Part shown: positions 61,623 to 64,000 of the stretch, piece by piece | How positions within the stretch are numbered: position 1 is the first letter of the stretch | Layout: each line of letters starts with the position of its first letter | DNA from: Pseudooceanicola nanhaiensis | Lineage (GTDB): Bacteria > Pseudomonadota > Alphaproteobacteria > Rhodobacterales > Rhodobacteraceae | Assembly: GCF_020171315.1 (NCBI RefSeq) | Contig: NZ_JAIUZP010000006.1 | Location: forward strand, 1 to 64,000 | Length of the DNA stretch: 64,000 bases | Direction of reading: 5' to 3' | Program-made: the position numbers and the translations under genes | Notes under the pieces: generated by a model | Told to the model about the DNA's origin: nothing | Seen by the model: only the letters and a program-made list of their open reading frames with translations | The model's database searches: none

Positions 61623-62396
61623 TCAGAGCGCGGTCCAGCCGCCGTCCACGCTGATCGTGGTGCCGGTGATCTGTTCTGCCGCGGAGGAGCAGAGGAAGAC
61701 CGCCGTCCCGCCCAGCTGTTCGACGGTCGCGAACTGCTTGGAGGGCTGCCGGTCGAGGATCACCTCGCGGATCACCGTCTCACGGTCCATGTCGTATTTC
61801 TTCATGGTGTCGGGGATCTGCGCCTCCACCAGCGGGGTGTGCACGTAGCCCGGGCAGATCGCGTTGGCGGTGATCGGATCCTCGGCCGTTTCCAGCGCGG
61901 TCACCTTGGTGAAGCCGACGATGCCATGCTTGGCCGCCACATAGGCGGATTTGTAGGGCGAGGCGGTCAGACCGTGTGCGGAGGCGATGTTCACCACCCG
62001 GCCCCAGCCCGCCTTGCGCATCATCGGCAGCGCGGCCGCCGTGGTGTGGAAGGCGGAGGACAGGTTGATCGCGATGATCGCGTCCCACTTCTCGATCGGG
62101 AAATCCTCGATCGCCGAGACATGCTGGATGCCGGCGTTGTTCACGAGGATGTCACAGGCCCCGGCCTGCTCCACAAGCGCGCGGCACTCCGTGGCCTTGG
62201 ACATGTCGGCCTTGATATAACGGGCGGTCACGCCGAATTCAGCGCCAAGGTCGGCGGCCAGCTTGTGATCCTCATCGGAATCGGTGAAGGAGTTCAAAAC
62301 CACGTCCGCGCCTGCCTTCGCCAGCTCGCGCGCAACGCCGAGCCCGATACCCGAGTTGGACCCGGTGATGATCGCGGTCTTACCTTTAAGAGACAT
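61623..62396 (-). CDS. bdhA: 3-hydroxybutyrate dehydrogenase
   Basis: 257-residue short-chain dehydrogenase: NAD motif TGSNSGIGLG, NNAG, catalytic Ser139, Tyr152 and Lys156, and the family's QITGTTISVDGGWTAL end. The GIQHVSAIEDFP and CPGYVHTPLVEAQI segments match 3-hydroxybutyrate dehydrogenases. Oxidises 3-hydroxybutyrate to acetoacetate. Confidence 0.92.
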   Translation of the reverse strand: MSLKGKTAIITGSNSGIGLGVARELAKAGADVVLNSFTDSDEDHKLAADLGAEFGVTARYIKADMSKATECRALVEQAGACDILVNNAGIQHVSAIEDFPIEKWDAIIAINLSSAFHTTAAALPMMRKAGWGRVVNIASAHGLTASPYKSAYVAAKHGIVGFTKVTALETAEDPITANAICPGYVHTPLVEAQIPDTMKKYDMDRETVIREVILDRQPSKQFATVEQLGGTAVFLCSSAAEQITGTTISVDGGWTAL

Positions 62397-62526
62397 CTTG
62401 CGTCCTCCTGCATGTGTCCCGGCAGATCATAGTGCTGCACATGCGAAAAGCGAGACGATACGGACACGTCTGCGAGAGGGATTCGCGAGCGCAGGGCAGC
62501 AGTTGCAGGAAGAGCTTCGACCCAAG

Positions 62527-62602
62527 AAAAAAACGCCGGCACGAGGCCGGCGTTAAGTTATTGAGGCAGGTTTCATACAGGCAAGAAACCTATCGAGCAG
62601 TG
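62527..62602 (-). ncRNA. Candidate small RNA with own promoter and terminator
   Basis: Minus-strand promoter TTGGAT (62631-62636), 17-bp spacer, TATAAG (62608-62613). The predicted transcript of about 75 nt has a hairpin AGGTTTC/GAAACCT (62568-62591) and a terminator stem AACGCCGGC/GCCGGCGTT (62532-62554) followed by seven T. The terminator points away from the plus-strand gene and lies upstream of bdhA, so no annotated gene explains it. Confidence 0.6.
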
Positions 62603-62700
62603 ACTTTCTTATAAGCAATCAATCGCCTGCATCCAAGAGTAAAGTTTGTGTTGGCTGCATTCCGCCTCTAGTTTGGCCGCCAACAAAACAAGGGGCAGGC

Positions 62701-64000
62701 ATGATTGTTTCAGGATTCCGGTCATTTTTCTTCATTGTTTCCGGGGTACTGGCAGTCGCTCTTGGTCCAACAGGACAAGGAGATTCGGCCAATGCGGAGC
62801 CCTCGCACGCCATAGCTATGTATGGGGAGCCTGCTCTGCCCCCGGATTTTGTGTCCTTGCCATATGTGAACCCCGATGCACCCAAGGGCGGGCGCCTGGT
62901 GACGGGCAATACGGGCGGTTTCGACAGCCTCAATCCGTTCATCGTGAAGGGCACGCCCCCCTGGCAGCTGCGATTCCTGACCCACGAATCGTTGATGTAC
63001 CGCTCTCAGGACGAACCTTTCACGCTCTACGGCCTTCTGGCCGAATCGGTGGAGACCTCGCCGGACCGGCGGTGGGTCGAATTCACCCTGCGTCCGGAGG
63101 CCCGTTTTTCCGACGGCAGCCCCGTCACCGTGGACGACGTGATCTGGTCTTACGAGACGCTGGGGACGGAAGGCAACGCGCGCTACCTCGGCCTGTGGCA
63201 GGCCATCGCGCGCATCGAACAGACCGGCGAGCGACGCGTGCGGCTGACCTTCAACCGTGCCGACCGGGAGCTGGCCCTGCTGGCGGGCCTGCGTCCGATC
63301 CTCAAGAAGGACCAGTGGAAGGACAAGGATTTCACCCAGTCCGGCCTGACCGAGATCCCCATCGGCTCTGCCCCCTACGTGATCGACAGCTTCGAGGCCG
63401 GGCGCTACGTCTCGCTCAAGCGGAACCCGGACTACTGGGCCAAGGACCTGCCCATTCGCCGAGGCACCGCCAACTTCGATGAAATCCGGATCGAGCATTT
63501 CGGCGACCAGTCGGTGCTCTTCGAGGCCTTCAAGGCCGGTGAGATCTCCTTCATCCGCGAATTCAACGCCGAGAAATGGGCCCGCGACTACGATTTCCCC
63601 GCCGTCCAGTCCGGTGACATCGTGAAGACCGAAATCCCCGACGAGAAGCCCACCGGCATGACCGGTTTCGTCATGAACATCCGCCACGCGCCCTTCGATG
63701 ACATCCGGGTGCGTGACGCGCTGCTCCATGCCTTCAACTTCGAATTCATCAACGACACGCTGACCGGCGGGCGCCAGCCCCGGATCACCTCCTATTTCTC
63801 GCGCTCCGAACTGGGGATGCAGGAAGGCCCGGCGCAGGGCCGCGTGCTGGAACTGCTGTCGCGGTTCGAAAGCGAGATCCCGCGCGAGGCGATCACCGGT
63901 TACGCGCTGCCGCAGGGCGACGGCACGGCCCGCAACCGCAAGAACCTTGCCGCGGCCATGGTGCTGTTGCAGGAGGCCGGATGGACGGTGCAGGACGGCG
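62701..64000 (+). CDS. Extracellular solute-binding protein, YejA-like (partial, cut by right edge)
   Basis: 433 residues visible, start ATG 62701 with GGGGCAGG upstream. Signal peptide about 1-32 (FFFIVSGVLAVALG, then SANA-E). SBP_bac_5 family: HAIAMYGEPALPPDFVSLPYVNPDAPKGG, VEFTLRPEARFSDGSPVTVDDVIWSY, IGSAPYVI, RNPDYWAKDLP. The start HAIAMYGEP and the APKGG context are typical of YejA peptide/microcin-C-type binding proteins. The ABC permease genes would lie to the right. Confidence 0.92.
   Translation, partial: MIVSGFRSFFFIVSGVLAVALGPTGQGDSANAEPSHAIAMYGEPALPPDFVSLPYVNPDAPKGGRLVTGNTGGFDSLNPFIVKGTPPWQLRFLTHESLMYRSQDEPFTLYGLLAESVETSPDRRWVEFTLRPEARFSDGSPVTVDDVIWSYETLGTEGNARYLGLWQAIARIEQTGERRVRLTFNRADRELALLAGLRPILKKDQWKDKDFTQSGLTEIPIGSAPYVIDSFEAGRYVSLKRNPDYWAKDLPIRRGTANFDEIRIEHFGDQSVLFEAFKAGEISFIREFNAEKWARDYDFPAVQSGDIVKTEIPDEKPTGMTGFVMNIRHAPFDDIRVRDALLHAFNFEFINDTLTGGRQPRITSYFSRSELGMQEGPAQGRVLELLSRFESEIPREAITGYALPQGDGTARNRKNLAAAMVLLQEAGWTVQDG

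Overview
The window is one stretch of high-GC chromosome from an alphaproteobacterium, most probably of the Rhodobacterales (Roseobacter group). This rests on the gene content: a CckA hybrid kinase, class II DAHP synthase, a split-type reductive activator of a corrinoid enzyme, a GbcA/GbcB-like betaine demethylase, a patatin next to 3-hydroxybutyrate dehydrogenase, an SOS box of the alphaproteobacterial GTTC-N7-GTTC type before recA, and Pst permeases with long N-terminal extensions. No rRNA, tRNA, insertion sequence, integrase or CRISPR array was seen, and coding style is even throughout.

Left part (1-11.6 kb): a very large secreted RTX protein with a subtilisin/kexin protease head and P-domain runs off the left edge. 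Then come a nitronate monooxygenase, an AbrB-type membrane protein, a LuxR-type regulator with an altered autoinducer pocket, and a divergent three-gene module. That module holds a membrane-anchored Mur ligase lacking the usual UDP-sugar domain, an alpha/beta hydrolase translationally coupled to it, and a D-Ala-D-Ala-ligase-like ATP-grasp enzyme. It resembles a peptide-bond-forming pathway other than standard murein synthesis.

Phosphate block (11.9-21.7 kb, minus strand): yicC, gmk, a gamma-carbonic-anhydrase homologue and phoR, then pstS, pstC, pstA, pstB, phoU and phoB. A triple Pho box precedes pstS and a terminator-like attenuator lies between pstS and pstC.

Middle (22-44 kb): a PAS-domain protein, class II DAHP synthase, a GlxA-family regulator, typA, a periplasmic histidine phosphatase, a double-DUF1330 protein following alaS, a secreted double-DM9 protein, recA, a small sulfotransferase-like protein, cckA, an RsmB-like methyltransferase, a stand-alone receiver, guaB, an exported bactofilin-like membrane protein and an MFS transporter.

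Right part (44-64 kb): the corrinoid-activating protein, a thiol-rich MerR regulator and gbcAB-like genes form a one-carbon/betaine neighbourhood. Class Ib ribonucleotide reductase nrdHIEF lies behind a cobalamin riboswitch with a visible translational switch and two NrdR-like boxes over the promoter. After rpsB-tsf come psuK-psuG, a DUF502 membrane protein, patatin, bdhA, a probable small RNA and a YejA-like peptide-binding protein cut by the right edge.

The points most worth follow-up are the B12-riboswitch control of nrdHIEF, the Mur-ligase/hydrolase/Ddl-like module, a mosaic of four palindromes that recurs with one half inverted in two intergenic regions, the candidate small RNA near 62.55 kb, and the bacterial DM9 protein.
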